Translations under genes and position numbers: made by a program | Notes under the pieces: model-generated | Databases searched by the model: none | Seen by the model: the letters and a program-made list of their open reading frames with translations, nothing else | Told to the model about the DNA's origin: nothing | NCBI GenBank assembly: GCA_938003985.1 | Contig: CALKWZ010000055.1 | Coordinates: forward strand, 1 to 57,471 | Source: an uncultured Verrucomicrobiota bacterium | GTDB lineage: Bacteria > Verrucomicrobiota > Kiritimatiellia > CAIQIC01 > Lenti-01 | Length of the DNA stretch: 57,471 bases | Direction of reading: 5' to 3' | Part shown: piece after piece, positions 8,601 through 25,286 of the stretch | How positions within the stretch are numbered: the first letter of the stretch is position 1 | Layout: each line of letters begins with the position of its first letter

Positions 8601-11600
8601 CTTGCGCTCGCCCTGGCCCGTGTTGCCGGTGTCGATCGCGACGTAGAGGTCGAGGTACTGGTCTTCCGCGAACGCCTGCAGGTCGTAGAGATCGACGCGG
8701 AAGTAGAACTTGCCGTCGCCGCCGTTGGCCACGGCGCCGCCGTCGCGGGTGTAGAACGCCACGAGGTCGCGCGATTCGTCGAAGCCGTCCCAGCCGCGGA
8801 AGACGTCGCCCTGGTCGGAGTTCGGACCGTCGCCGTGGTAGTAGTCCAGCGCGCGCAGGTCGTCCCAGGTCCAATCCATGAATTCCTCGCGGACGTCCGC
8901 GCCGCCGATCTGGCCGATCACGGGTCCCGCCCCGATGGTGATGGAACCCGGCGGCACGGGCACGTCGACGTCCACGCGCGGATCGGTGCCGGCGAGCTGG
9001 TGCTGGGCGTTGCTGACGCCGTCGCCGGTCAGGTCGCCGTCGGCGCCCTGCTGGGAGTTCGTCGCGTGCATGACGCCGGTGCGCAGGTTGTACCAGCCGT
9101 CGTCGAACGGATCGATGCCGTAGCGGACTTCCCAGCCGTCGTCGAGGCCGTCCTGGTCGACGTCGCGGGCGAGCGGATCGGTTTCGAGGAACAGCACGCG
9201 CGGCCACTTGTTGGTTTCGTACCAGCCGTCGGTCTTGACGGGCCGGCCGTAGGCGGCGAACAAGGCGCCGAGGTTCAGCGCGCGCGAAACGAGGTTGGTG
9301 ATGCCGGCGCTGGCCAGCGCGGTCTGGCTGGTGCTGTCCATGCCGAGCAGGAACTGCGGCTGCGCGGAGACGTCGAAGACCGTCGTCGTGCCGGCGAGAT
9401 ACAGAAGCTGCAGGTCCACGCGGCCGTTCGCGTTGGTGTCGGAGGCCCCGTCGCTGAGGCCGTCGCCGGAGGTGTCGGAGGCGTTCGGATCGGTTTCGAG
9501 GAAGCGGGCGTTGGCGGGCAGCGCGTCGCGGTCCACGCGCGAGGAGTTGTAGACCATCGGCAGCGCGGTGCCCTGCAGGACGTTGGTGACGACGTTCTGC
9601 CCGTTCACGAGGCCGACTTCGACGCGCCCGTTGCGGTTCAGGTCCTCGAGGCCGTCCGGCAGGCCGTCGCCGTCGGTGTCGGCGCGGTTCGGGTCCGTCA
9701 GCGAGCCGCCGAGCTGGTCCGTGCGCGAGGCGTTGAAGTTGTAGCGCGGGTGCTGCCAGTTGTCGGTCGTGTTGTAGAGGGGCGTATCGGCGTCGCCGAT
9801 GAAGTTCGGCCAGCCGTCGCCGTTGGTGTCGGCGGCCGGATCGGTGTCGGCCAGCGGCGAGCCCCAGCCCAGTTCGAGGCCGTCGGGCAGGCCGTCGCCG
9901 TCGGTGTCCGGCATCAGCGGATCGGTGCGGCCGCGGATGGCCCACATGTGCACGTCGCCGTTGTTCCAGGTTTCGGAATTCGAGGTGGGCAGCGCGGCGG
10001 ACTCGGTCTCGAACTCGTCGTAGAGCCCGTCGTCGTCGTCGTCCGCGTCGTCCGGGTCGCCGGCGACCATCTGGCGCAGCAGCACGCGCACGGTGCGCTG
10101 GGCGGCGCCCTCGACCGCGTTCGTGTTGCCATCCGCATCCATGTTGGCCACGAGGGTGTAGGTGCCGGCCTGCAGGTTGGTCCACAGGAACTGCCAGAAC
10201 AGGTTGTTGCCCACGGCGGTGGGATTGCCGACCACGCGCTGGATCGTCAGCCCGGAGGCCGGCGCGCCGGGATACGGGCGGGTCAGCGTGAGATAGTCGT
10301 TGGACGCCACCACGCTCACCACCACGCGGTTCGTGCCGATCTGCAGGACGCTGCCGGCGGAGACTTCGCCTTCGAAGTCCGTGCCGGTGCCGACGACAGC
10401 GGTGGAGTTCGAGGCCACGGCCACGGTGCCGGTCAGATCGTTGGTGGAAGACGCCACCGGCGCGGCGAAACCCGTCGAATTCGTGAAGGCGATCCAGACC
10501 GACCGCGCGTCCGGACCGGTTTGGACGGCGATGCCGTGCTGGCGCTGCTCGGGCGCGGGACTGGCCACGTCGGGCAGGACGATCTGGTACTTGTCGCCGT
10601 TGAGGTCGAACTCGGGTGGATTGACGATGGCGACCGCGGGACCGCCGGAACCGGTCGGCACGCGCACGCGCCGGTCGGCGTAGAGCGTGATGCCGCCGCC
10701 GCCGGCGTTGGTGTGCACGACGGAAATCAGGTGCTCGTAGTTCGGGTCGTCGTTGAACAGGTCCGGCAGCGCGAACGCCAGCTCGTGGTTGCCGGACTCG
10801 CGCCAGCTCAGCGTCATGGCGTCGCGGTCCTGCACCACGCCGTTGAGGGAAATCCGGAAGCGGTTGCGGATCGTCGTTTCGTCCGCGTTCCACAGGGCGC
10901 GGCTGAATTCGACCTTCATGACGTAGCCTTCCGAGACGGCGTCGCCGTCGCGCTGCGGCCAGGTCACGTTCATGCGGTAGTCCGGCCCGCTGGCGTTCAC
11001 GGACCGCTCGAGGGTCGTGAAATGGCCCGCGGCGTCGGCCAGCAGCGGATTGGTGGACGACGAGAATTCCGCCAGCTTGACGCGGATGGTCGCCGCGCCG
11101 GAGGCCGGCACGTTGACGTAGTTGAAGCGCCACTCGAGCGGATAGTCGCTGTCGATCAGGATGCTGGGATTGACGCGCTGGGCTTCGACCCACGCCACCT
11201 GGCCGCTGGCGTTGTTGCCGTTGCCGTTGGCGGAACCGGTGGCGGAGTCGTCGTTGCTGGCGTCCGCGTCGGCGAAGTTGTACCAGACGCGCTGGACGGT
11301 CGGATCCGTGCGGACGACGATGCCGTAGCGGTTGTCGTAGAGGGTCTCGGCGTGGACCGGATACTTCACTTCGCCCGCCGGCGGCGCGGCGTCGTAGTAG
11401 AACGGCTGGGTGAAGGAGTTGAAGATCGCCGCGCGCTGGCCGTTGCCTTCGGCCGCGCCGTCGCGCTGCAGGAACGCCCGCGCCGCGATGAGATTGAAGC
11501 CTTCGACCAGGCCCGTCGAGACCAGCCCGTAGTCGTTGTGCGGACGGTAGACGGCGGCGGACGGGTTGAAGCCCGCGATCTTCCAGGTGCCCATCATCTT

Positions 11601-14225
11601 CAGCTTGCGGGACACGTCGGTCCAGCTGTTCGGGAACGGCACGTCCCAGCCGGCGCCGGCATAGCCCTGCTCGCGCACGCCGCCGACCTTGTACTTCACC
11701 TGCGTGCCGGCCGGCAGGGCCGGGATCTTGCCTTCCGACCACCAGTCGTTGGTGATGCCGCCGCCCTCGTCCCAGTTGGCCCGCCACTGGAGTTCCACGG
11801 CCTTCGTGGTGCCGATGCCCAGGCCGCCCGCGCCTTCGGGCCAGGTGCCGTCGGTCGTGTAGTACAGATAGACCCGGTTGGCCTGCCCGGCGTTGCCGAC
11901 CTTGGCCTGGAACCAGATGTCGGCGTCCGCGGTGTTGGTCAGCGGCGGCCAGAACTGCGACCAACCGTCGTCCGTCAACAGTTCGGGATTGTGGTAGACG
12001 AACGCCGGCGCATAGGTGGAATCGAAATCGTTGGAAGCGGTGGATGGCCAGACGGTAAATCCGTTTTGCCCCACGGTGAATTCATAGGTTTCGGCCCCGG
12101 CGGAACCGATCTGGTTGCGCGCGGCGTCGGTGGCTCCGAACTTTTCGGGCCAGATGCGGCTGTGGAAATCGGCCTGTTCGTAGCCGAAATAGACGTCGGT
12201 GGTGTCCCAGCCCGGCGGATAGTCGCGCGGATCGCCGCCGGCGTGGCTGTTCGTGTTGAGCGGCACGCCGCCGTTGAGCTTGAACAGCACGTTGTGGGCC
12301 GACCCGTCGACGTGCGCGAAGAACGAGACGTTCGTCGCCGACGTCACGCGCGGCACGGTGTAAAGGTAGTGGTAGGGCTTCGGCGTCGTGCCGGCGGGGT
12401 AGCCGCGGTTTTCCAGGCCGTAGGGATTGAATTCCTCGTCGCCGTCGGGTCCGTCCCAGCGCTCGTAGGAAACCGTGCCGGCTTTCTGGCCATCGGAATA
12501 GATCTCGATCGGCCGGCCCCCGCCCCACTGCCAGAGCTGCGATTCCTCGGGGCTGCGCCAGGAGAACGCGAAATAGCCCGCCGGCGGCACCGTCACCTTG
12601 ATCTTGCCGTCCGTCACCTGATGGTAGAACTGTCCGCCGCCGTAGGCATACTGCCACAGCAGGGAACCGTTCGGGAACGAGGTGGGGATTTCGCGGTATT
12701 CGCCGGCATCCCAGTTCTTGCTCATCATGAAGAAGAGCGTCGTGCCGTCGGCGTCCGTCATGGCCCCGTTTTCGCGCTTGTCGCGCCGCTCGTAGGCCAG
12801 GACCTGGCCGTCGGCCCAGCGTCCGAACTGGCCGCCGCGCGCGAAGGCGTTGTGCAGATGCACGAGGTTGGGCACGCGCAGGTCGCCGAATTGCCCGAAC
12901 GGCCGCGTGTTGGCGTGGCGCGGGAACGCGCCGCCGCTTTCGCCGAGCGTTTCGGCCTGCCGGTTGCCGTCGGTGTAGACGTTCGGCAGCCCTTCGCGGG
13001 TCAGGTTGATCGCGTAGTGCAGATGCTCGTTGTAGGCCACGGCGTCGTCGTGGCTCTTGGCGTAGTAGACGCCCAGCGCCTTGCCGAACTGGATGTCCTG
13101 GACGTAGTCCGAGGTCTGCAGCAGGCTCAGATCGCGCCAGGACAGGTCGTTGAGCGTCGAGTGCGTCTTGGCGTCGAGCAGGCGCATGCCGGCGGCGAAG
13201 TAGTCCGAGTACGGCGGCGGCTCGCCCATGTGCTCGCCGAAGACCATCAGCGACGTCCGCGGCAGGTTGACGTCGAACACGCACGCGCGGTAGTTCGATT
13301 CGGAAAACCCGCGCGTCTGGTGGAACTGCCACTGCGCCTGGCCGATGTAGCCCGAGGAACTGGAATCCTTGTCTCCCGCCCACTGCTCGCCGAAGAAATA
13401 GGCCGGCACGTGCTTGACCGCGTCCAGGCGCAGGCCGTCCACCTTCGTGACGTCCACCAGCCAGCGGACCGACCGCATCATGTAGCTGCCCACGTCTTCC
13501 TCGTAGAAGTCCGGGTTGGACGCGATGACGTTCGCGGTGACGTTCGTGCTGCCGAAGCCCACGTGGCCCAGCGTGGGATGCCAGTCGTAGAATTCCGGGT
13601 TGTCCGGATGGCGCACGAAGGAAATCTTGGGATGGGTGTAGCCTTCGCTCGGGCCGAAGTTGGCGTTGGGCGTTTCGTGGGCGATGTCGATGAGGCCCGA
13701 GAGGTACTGGTTCTGCACCTGCCAGGTGTTGCCCCAGTTCTCCGTGTTGTTCCACGGGCGGTAGAAGCCGTCTTCCGTCGTCCGCAGGTGGAAGTCTTCC
13801 GGGAGCATGCCCGGATAGATGTCGATCGGCGTGTTCTCGTTGTAGCCGGGAATGTCGAACGCGCGGTGGTTCATGATGTTGTCGAAGTAGACCCGCAGGC
13901 CGAAGCGGTGGGCCGCGTCGATCAGCCGCAGCAGCTCCTCCTCGGTGCCGTAGCGCGTGCGCCCGCCGGTGCGCTGCGGATTGCCGCCGAGGTCGAAGGG
14001 ATCCCACAGGTCGTAGCCCACCGAAAGATCGCCGCTGGCCTTCTGCGGCGGCGGCAGCCAGAGCGAGGTGAAGCCGTTTTCGGCGATTTCGGGAATCTTC
14101 GAGTAGATCTCCTGCCAGTTCATGTTGAAGAACTGGAGCATGACTTCCGCGCCGGCGCGCGGCGCCGCCAGCGCCGCCAGCAGGAGACCGATGCCCAAGA
14201 TTCGCCGCCGTCCGTTCATGTTCAT
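5682..14225 (-). CDS. Giant exported GH13 / calcium-repeat / GH57-like alpha-glucan hydrolase 1
   Basis: A 2847-aa protein. Residues 1-26 form a signal peptide (GIGLLLAALAAPRAGA). Residues 27 to about 450 are a GH13 domain with all four motifs: DNIMNH (115-120), GLRLDAVKH (nucleophile D268), VFGEH (acid/base E331) and KSHDD (D393). Beta-rich modules follow. One at about 780-880 has NRVYLYYTTDGTWPEGAGG, resembling a carbohydrate-binding module. At about 1430-1710 there are several calcium-binding repeats of the DTDGDGLPDGLE type. A GH57-like domain lies at about 2040-2320, with HGNQAIQPG, LLASTFSDHMLPYF and VFWPPERLL in GH57 order and spacing. The C-terminus ends in a beta module closing FYKVNVYVPE. 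AAGGA precedes the ATG at 14225. It probably degrades starch- or glycogen-like glucans outside the cytoplasm. It is a paralogue of the protein at 16638-25085. Confidence 0.88.
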   Translation of the reverse strand: MNMNGRRRILGIGLLLAALAAPRAGAEVMLQFFNMNWQEIYSKIPEIAENGFTSLWLPPPQKASGDLSVGYDLWDPFDLGGNPQRTGGRTRYGTEEELLRLIDAAHRFGLRVYFDNIMNHRAFDIPGYNENTPIDIYPGMLPEDFHLRTTEDGFYRPWNNTENWGNTWQVQNQYLSGLIDIAHETPNANFGPSEGYTHPKISFVRHPDNPEFYDWHPTLGHVGFGSTNVTANVIASNPDFYEEDVGSYMMRSVRWLVDVTKVDGLRLDAVKHVPAYFFGEQWAGDKDSSSSGYIGQAQWQFHQTRGFSESNYRACVFDVNLPRTSLMVFGEHMGEPPPYSDYFAAGMRLLDAKTHSTLNDLSWRDLSLLQTSDYVQDIQFGKALGVYYAKSHDDAVAYNEHLHYAINLTREGLPNVYTDGNRQAETLGESGGAFPRHANTRPFGQFGDLRVPNLVHLHNAFARGGQFGRWADGQVLAYERRDKRENGAMTDADGTTLFFMMSKNWDAGEYREIPTSFPNGSLLWQYAYGGGQFYHQVTDGKIKVTVPPAGYFAFSWRSPEESQLWQWGGGRPIEIYSDGQKAGTVSYERWDGPDGDEEFNPYGLENRGYPAGTTPKPYHYLYTVPRVTSATNVSFFAHVDGSAHNVLFKLNGGVPLNTNSHAGGDPRDYPPGWDTTDVYFGYEQADFHSRIWPEKFGATDAARNQIGSAGAETYEFTVGQNGFTVWPSTASNDFDSTYAPAFVYHNPELLTDDGWSQFWPPLTNTADADIWFQAKVGNAGQANRVYLYYTTDGTWPEGAGGLGIGTTKAVELQWRANWDEGGGITNDWWSEGKIPALPAGTQVKYKVGGVREQGYAGAGWDVPFPNSWTDVSRKLKMMGTWKIAGFNPSAAVYRPHNDYGLVSTGLVEGFNLIAARAFLQRDGAAEGNGQRAAIFNSFTQPFYYDAAPPAGEVKYPVHAETLYDNRYGIVVRTDPTVQRVWYNFADADASNDDSATGSANGNGNNASGQVAWVEAQRVNPSILIDSDYPLEWRFNYVNVPASGAATIRVKLAEFSSSTNPLLADAAGHFTTLERSVNASGPDYRMNVTWPQRDGDAVSEGYVMKVEFSRALWNADETTIRNRFRISLNGVVQDRDAMTLSWRESGNHELAFALPDLFNDDPNYEHLISVVHTNAGGGGITLYADRRVRVPTGSGGPAVAIVNPPEFDLNGDKYQIVLPDVASPAPEQRQHGIAVQTGPDARSVWIAFTNSTGFAAPVASSTNDLTGTVAVASNSTAVVGTGTDFEGEVSAGSVLQIGTNRVVVSVVASNDYLTLTRPYPGAPASGLTIQRVVGNPTAVGNNLFWQFLWTNLQAGTYTLVANMDADGNTNAVEGAAQRTVRVLLRQMVAGDPDDADDDDDGLYDEFETESAALPTSNSETWNNGDVHMWAIRGRTDPLMPDTDGDGLPDGLELGWGSPLADTDPAADTNGDGWPNFIGDADTPLYNTTDNWQHPRYNFNASRTDQLGGSLTDPNRADTDGDGLPDGLEDLNRNGRVEVGLVNGQNVVTNVLQGTALPMVYNSSRVDRDALPANARFLETDPNASDTSGDGLSDGASDTNANGRVDLQLLYLAGTTTVFDVSAQPQFLLGMDSTSQTALASAGITNLVSRALNLGALFAAYGRPVKTDGWYETNKWPRVLFLETDPLARDVDQDGLDDGWEVRYGIDPFDDGWYNLRTGVMHATNSQQGADGDLTGDGVSNAQHQLAGTDPRVDVDVPVPPGSITIGAGPVIGQIGGADVREEFMDWTWDDLRALDYYHGDGPNSDQGDVFRGWDGFDESRDLVAFYTRDGGAVANGGDGKFYFRVDLYDLQAFAEDQYLDLYVAIDTGNTGQGERKLPDDVDTLTDMRWEVVAAVYGPASGQVYVDGNPNQNTSTLADDLGALGGVAGHAGYFLGAHFNADLDAIEFAIDRQALADVGYVGDPAVLNFQVFTTKDGTCNTCGEANGPGAGDIGGRSDVRDTIWNDYIAEDDYYAQAGLQGVGSVLRSWIPGDYRPNRANFSPIVHGNQAIQPGSVIQDLVNNDAGAGYYRVFDAHETLGMPLNLHVTPTLAAALQWAKADPAAGKPWRDGPALNARIAELAATGTVALLASTFSDHMLPYFTPQFVSNNVALATEFLETIYGVDITTNSVFWPPERLLDADALGQIAGLGFRATVLDQMEHLLQWYGRSAALGTRGYQINRIGGVDTFAINNGANDFRFANHDGGLGMPLRRLFNRKARGDWDQVVVFLSNWEDFASKSLADAYDVNLYWMANRPWIHGVTLESILRNEVDLDGDGWGNAWYVENRAAPGAKRSHNYVNYMTRLDYDNWYVGSGLEEGLLDKVFESRPGVAMPNAYGMLYTGGVVSQAWDRVRSVTNAGLGRLARGVLHASVFETAFHSGDVGNMTKFSDGTYIEPDAANKTLAGFAAAAQAQSRQAGVYLRVQQWLAGAAALTNAVAVADDVDLDGEAESLLYNRHVFAVFERLGGRLVAAWVRDPATGAAIQTIGNFASYAGSETEWEGEGNTDGGVVGSYRTSALKDWHAAGTATSYVNDLYSATTNGVAGGWKLTSADNKIAKTVTLGATSTWFAVQYVVDPTLGTLYVRHGLSPDLESLLVRGQAYLGNEQHADGVLTLANLDPARSVAAKVAYGGSYSATCNTNAVDGTDLDTLRMRNQAQTHQVELSGSGTFTFAIGFETAAGEQYNDGVPYSWLSGYGYNPETVNVRATIASNGVNSLREAYIANLNPNDPNARFDLTYVGRTNANFVVQFATQPEREYLVWFATNGLVTPTWLQGPSNRIQGTGGIEEWVDPAVVTNKRFYKVNVYVPE

Positions 14226-14280
14226 TGTCCGGTTCCTTCACCCTACAACCGATTGCCCGCCACCGCCCGGGGAAACGCCG

Positions 14281-14294
14281 GTGAAACGCTTTAC
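14281..14294 (-). promoter_or_regulatory. LacI-type operator candidate at the giant protein 1 promoter
   Basis: On the plus strand this reads GTGAAACGCTTTAC, an imperfect dyad (10 of 14 positions) centred on CG, the form recognised by LacI/GalR-family regulators. It starts 4 nt downstream of the -10 box, where a bound repressor would block initiation. A related AAACGCTTCAC lies upstream of giant protein 2. No regulator gene is in the window. Confidence 0.4.
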
Positions 14295-14298
14295 CGAG

Positions 14299-14328
14299 AC
14301 TGTAGCCGCTCCCCTGCCGGTTGGTCAA
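14299..14328 (-). promoter_or_regulatory. Sigma-70-type promoter of giant protein 1
   Basis: Minus strand: TTGACC (14323-14328), 18-bp spacer, TACAGT (14299-14304), matching the consensus at 5 of 6 and 4 of 6 positions. It lies about 75 nt before the ATG at 14225. This is one of the best-matching promoters in the window. Confidence 0.55.
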
Positions 14329-14370
14329 TCCCCATTCCCCCGCCGCCGCGCTTTTCCGGCCGCGGGCTTG

Positions 14371-15642
14371 TCAATGCGCCCAGACGACGGGCAATTCGGC
14401 CCAATCGGTGAGATAGGCCGGCGATTTGCGCCGCTGGCGCATGCGCCAGCCGTCGCCGCCCAATTCGACGGCGTAGCGCACGGCGCGCCGCGCGGGCGCG
14501 CGGTTGAGCCGGTCGAGCGTCGCCATCAGCCGCGCGGTGCGCGCGTCGTCGGCCGGCTCCGTCGCAAACAGCACGCCCTGCTCCATGCCGGCGGGTTCGA
14601 GCTCCGGCAGCAGCACGCCCGCCTTCCGATAGGCCAGGCCCGGGCGGAAAATGCGCTCCAACCCTTGCAGCGCGGCGCGCACCAGCTTGCCGGAATCGGC
14701 CGTGGGCCGCTCCATGACGACCGTCGCCCCGTTGAAGTAGCGCGGGCCCGCCCGATCGAAAGCATCGGTTTGCAAGAACGTCGTCGCGGCCCGCGTGCGC
14801 AAGCCTTGGCGCCGGAGTTTTTCGCCGGCGCGCACCGCGAACGCCGCCACCGCCGCCTGCACGTCTTCCGCGCGCGCCAGGCGCGCGCCGAACGTGCGTG
14901 AAACCATGATTTGTTTCCGCGGCGGCGGCACGTCTTCCAGCGCGAGGCAGGCGGTGCCGCCCAGTTCGCGGCCGAGGCGCTCCAGCACCACCCCGCCCGC
15001 CCGCCGCAGGACGCGCGGATCGGCCTCGGCCAGCGCCAGCGCGCTGGCGAGGCCCAGCCGCCGCACCCGCTCGCCCAGGCGCGCGGAGATGCCCCAGACG
15101 TCTTCCGGCGCCAGCGCGGCCAGCGTCGCGCGCGGATCCGGCAACCGCGCCCACTCCAGCACCGGCCCGGCCGGGCCCTGGCCGCGCTTCGCCAGCCGGT
15201 TCGCCGCCTTCGCCAGCGTTTTCGTCGGCGCAATGCCCACCGAGACCGGCACGCCCGTCCAACGCCGCACGCGCGCCACGATTTCCAGGCCGAACGCGGT
15301 CCAATCGCCCGACCCGCCGGCCAGATCGAGAAAGCACTCGTCGATGGAATAGATTTCCAGCCGCGGGCAGAAGTCCGCCAGCACCTGCATCACGCGCCGG
15401 GACAGATCGCCGTAGAGCGCGTAGTTGGACGAAAAGACGGCGACGTTGAGGCCGCGCAGGCCGGCCTCGAGCTGGTACCACGGCTTGGCCATCGGAATGC
15501 CCAGCGCCTTGGCTTCCGCGCTGCGGGCGACGACGCAGCCGTCGTTGTTCGACAGCACGACGATGGGCCGCCCTTCCAGCGCGGGCCGGAACACGCGCTC
15601 GCACGAGGCGTAGAAGTTGTTGCAGTCCACCAGCGCGAACAC
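14371..15642 (-). CDS. umuC: UmuC-type translesion DNA polymerase (Y family)
   Basis: From the GTG at 15642 the protein is 423 aa and begins FALVDCNNFYASCERVFRP, matching the E. coli UmuC N-terminus position for position. It has VVLSNNDGCVVARSAEAK and the catalytic YSIDECFLDL acidic pair. The thumb segment VSVGIAPTKTLAKAANRLAK and a little-finger domain (VSRTFGARLARAEDV onward) follow. It is the catalytic subunit of an error-prone polymerase V-like enzyme acting on damaged DNA. A longer ORF begins at an ATG at 15681 inside umuD. I prefer the GTG because a purine-rich AGAGGGGG precedes it and the alignment starts there. It sits 19 nt after umuD, the standard umuDC order. Confidence 0.92.
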   Translation of the reverse strand: MFALVDCNNFYASCERVFRPALEGRPIVVLSNNDGCVVARSAEAKALGIPMAKPWYQLEAGLRGLNVAVFSSNYALYGDLSRRVMQVLADFCPRLEIYSIDECFLDLAGGSGDWTAFGLEIVARVRRWTGVPVSVGIAPTKTLAKAANRLAKRGQGPAGPVLEWARLPDPRATLAALAPEDVWGISARLGERVRRLGLASALALAEADPRVLRRAGGVVLERLGRELGGTACLALEDVPPPRKQIMVSRTFGARLARAEDVQAAVAAFAVRAGEKLRRQGLRTRAATTFLQTDAFDRAGPRYFNGATVVMERPTADSGKLVRAALQGLERIFRPGLAYRKAGVLLPELEPAGMEQGVLFATEPADDARTARLMATLDRLNRAPARRAVRYAVELGGDGWRMRQRRKSPAYLTDWAELPVVWAH

Positions 15643-15661
15643 GGCGCCCCCCCTCTCCGCT

Positions 15662-16114
15662 TCAATACGAGCGGATGGCATGCGCCACCACGCCCCAGAT
15701 CACCAGCTCCGCGCTTTCGCGCACGAGGATGGGCCGGTAGGCCGGGTTTTCCGCCTCCAGCCGCACGCCGTCGCGGCCGACGCGCAGCCGCTTCACCGTC
15801 AGCTCGCCGTCCACCACGGCCACGACGATGGCGCCCGGGCGCGCCTCGCGCGCGCGGTCCACCACCAGCAGGTCGCCGTCGCGGATGCCCGCGCCGGTCA
15901 TCGAGTCGCCCTGCACCTTCACCACGAAGGTCGCGGCGGGATGCGCCACCAGGTGCGCGTTCAAGTCGAGGGGCGCTTCCAGATGGTCGTCGGCCGGCGA
16001 CGGAAAGCCCGCCGCGACGCGCGACGCGAAGCGGCGCAACGGCCGCGGCGGCGCCCCGACGGCCACGGGGCGGAGACTTCCGGCAAGCGAACGGCATGGA
16101 GCGGCGCGGGGCAT
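15662..16114 (-). CDS. umuD: UmuD-type self-cleaving SOS mutagenesis protein
   Basis: From the ATG at 16114 this is 150 aa. The self-cleavage site AAG/FPSPADD falls at A35-G36, as in UmuD (CG/FPSPAAD). The S24-family serine is S71 in VQGDSM and the lysine is K108 in LTVKRL. Their spacing of 37 residues equals that of E. coli UmuD (S60/K97). Cleavage, stimulated by RecA filament, yields the form that activates UmuC. The reading frame extends upstream to 16183, but that start would lie above the SOS box and the promoter -10, so it is unlikely. UmuC follows. Confidence 0.92.
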   Translation of the reverse strand: MPRAAPCRSLAGSLRPVAVGAPPRPLRRFASRVAAGFPSPADDHLEAPLDLNAHLVAHPAATFVVKVQGDSMTGAGIRDGDLLVVDRAREARPGAIVVAVVDGELTVKRLRVGRDGVRLEAENPAYRPILVRESAELVIWGVVAHAIRSY

Positions 16115-16117
16115 GAC

Positions 16118-16131
16118 TGAACTTCCGTTCA
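16118..16131 (-). promoter_or_regulatory. LexA (DinR-type) SOS box upstream of umuD
   Basis: The sequence TGAACTTCCGTTCA contains GAAC, 4 nt, GTTC, the core of the Gram-positive-type LexA box, with one further matching pair outside it. It lies 3 nt upstream of the umuD ATG at 16114 and just downstream of a good -10 box, where LexA would block transcription. The gene identity (an SOS gene) supports the call. Confidence 0.75.
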
Positions 16132-16133
16132 CC

Positions 16134-16162
16134 AACATACCCCCCGTCCCCGCCCGGCGCAA
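16134..16162 (-). promoter_or_regulatory. umuD promoter
   Basis: Minus strand: TTGCGC (16157-16162), a 17-bp G-rich spacer, TATGTT (16134-16139). The transcription start would fall within the SOS box about 12-15 nt before the umuD ATG, leaving a very short leader. Confidence 0.55.
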
Positions 16163-16238
16163 GCGCGGAAACCGGATGGCCAAATCGGCCGCCTACCCCC
16201 TGCCCAACAACGAAATAAAGCGAGCGAACCCCCGCCGC

Positions 16239-16595
16239 CTACAGTTCCGTGTATTTCTTCGCGAGGCCTTTGGACTTGCGCACGGGGTACTTGCGGGCGT
16301 TGACGCGGATCTTCTTGCGGATTTCCGTCGGCAAATCCAAGTCCATGTGGTTGGCCAGCAGCAAGGCGTAGTTGACGACGTCCGCCAGTTCCTGCGCGAT
16401 GGCCTTGCGGCGCTTCCGGTCGCGGATGCGGGCTTCGCACTCGGCGTCCGTGCACCACAGGAACTGTTCCTGCAGTTCGGCGGCCTCGATGGCGAGGCCG
16501 GCCACCAGGTTCTTGGGGGTGTGGAATTGTTTCCAGTCCCGCGCGTCGCGAAAGGCGACGATCTCGTCGCGCAGGCTTTTCCAGTCGTTGCTCAT
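16239..16595 (-). CDS. MazG-family nucleotide pyrophosphohydrolase
   Basis: A 118-aa all-alpha protein with the MazG metal-binding pattern. The first pair is E37 and E40 in AIEAAELQEQF, the second is E69 and D72 in AQELADVVNY. It belongs with single-domain MazG/iMazG and DCTPP1-like enzymes, which hydrolyse (d)NTPs to NMP and pyrophosphate and act in nucleotide-pool sanitation. It lies 42 nt after giant protein 2 and about 125 nt before umuD. Its nearness to umuDC suggests a damage or nucleotide-quality role, but it has no SOS box of its own that I can see. Confidence 0.9.
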   Translation of the reverse strand: MSNDWKSLRDEIVAFRDARDWKQFHTPKNLVAGLAIEAAELQEQFLWCTDAECEARIRDRKRRKAIAQELADVVNYALLLANHMDLDLPTEIRKKIRVNARKYPVRKSKGLAKKYTEL

Positions 16596-16637
16596 GGGGC
16601 GTTTTCCTCGGCGAAATCCGTTCCGGCGGGGGCCGGA

Positions 16638-25085
<8,448 letters not shown>

Positions 25086-25200
25086 TTGCGCACTCCCGGA
25101 CCGCTGTTCCGCCCAACTGTTGTTTGGGGGCCGGGCCTTCGCAGCCAAGTCCCGCACCCATTCTGAGATCAAGTTAACGGCAACGGAACAAAAGCACAAC

Positions 25201-25215
25201 GCAAAAACGCTTCAC
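25201..25215 (-). promoter_or_regulatory. Possible shared operator upstream of giant protein 2
   Basis: Plus-strand GCAAAAACGCTTCAC shares AAACGCTT(C/T)AC with the operator candidate of giant protein 1, in the same orientation relative to its gene, 116 nt before the start. No convincing -35/-10 pair is seen next to it, so this is weaker than the first site. Confidence 0.28.
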
Positions 25216-25286
25216 CGCGGCGGATATTTCGGGGGCGGTTCCGGACGGCCCGGCCGCCCCGGAACGCACCAGCGCGCGCTAATCCA

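Noticed and set aside
5637..14411. A plus-strand open frame of more than 2,900 codons opposite giant protein 1
   Set aside because: It is the antisense of a GC-biased gene in which stop codons are rare. Its translation is Arg/Val/Ala/Asp-rich without domains, whereas the minus strand has a signal peptide and intact active-site motifs.
15643..15681. ATG at 15681 as the umuC start
   Set aside because: It adds 13 residues absent from UmuC and lies inside umuD. The GTG at 15642 has a purine-rich site upstream and matches the family N-terminus. The ATG is still possible.
16115..16183. Extended umuD start at 16183
   Set aside because: It lies upstream of the promoter -10 and SOS box, so the SOS transcript would not contain it.
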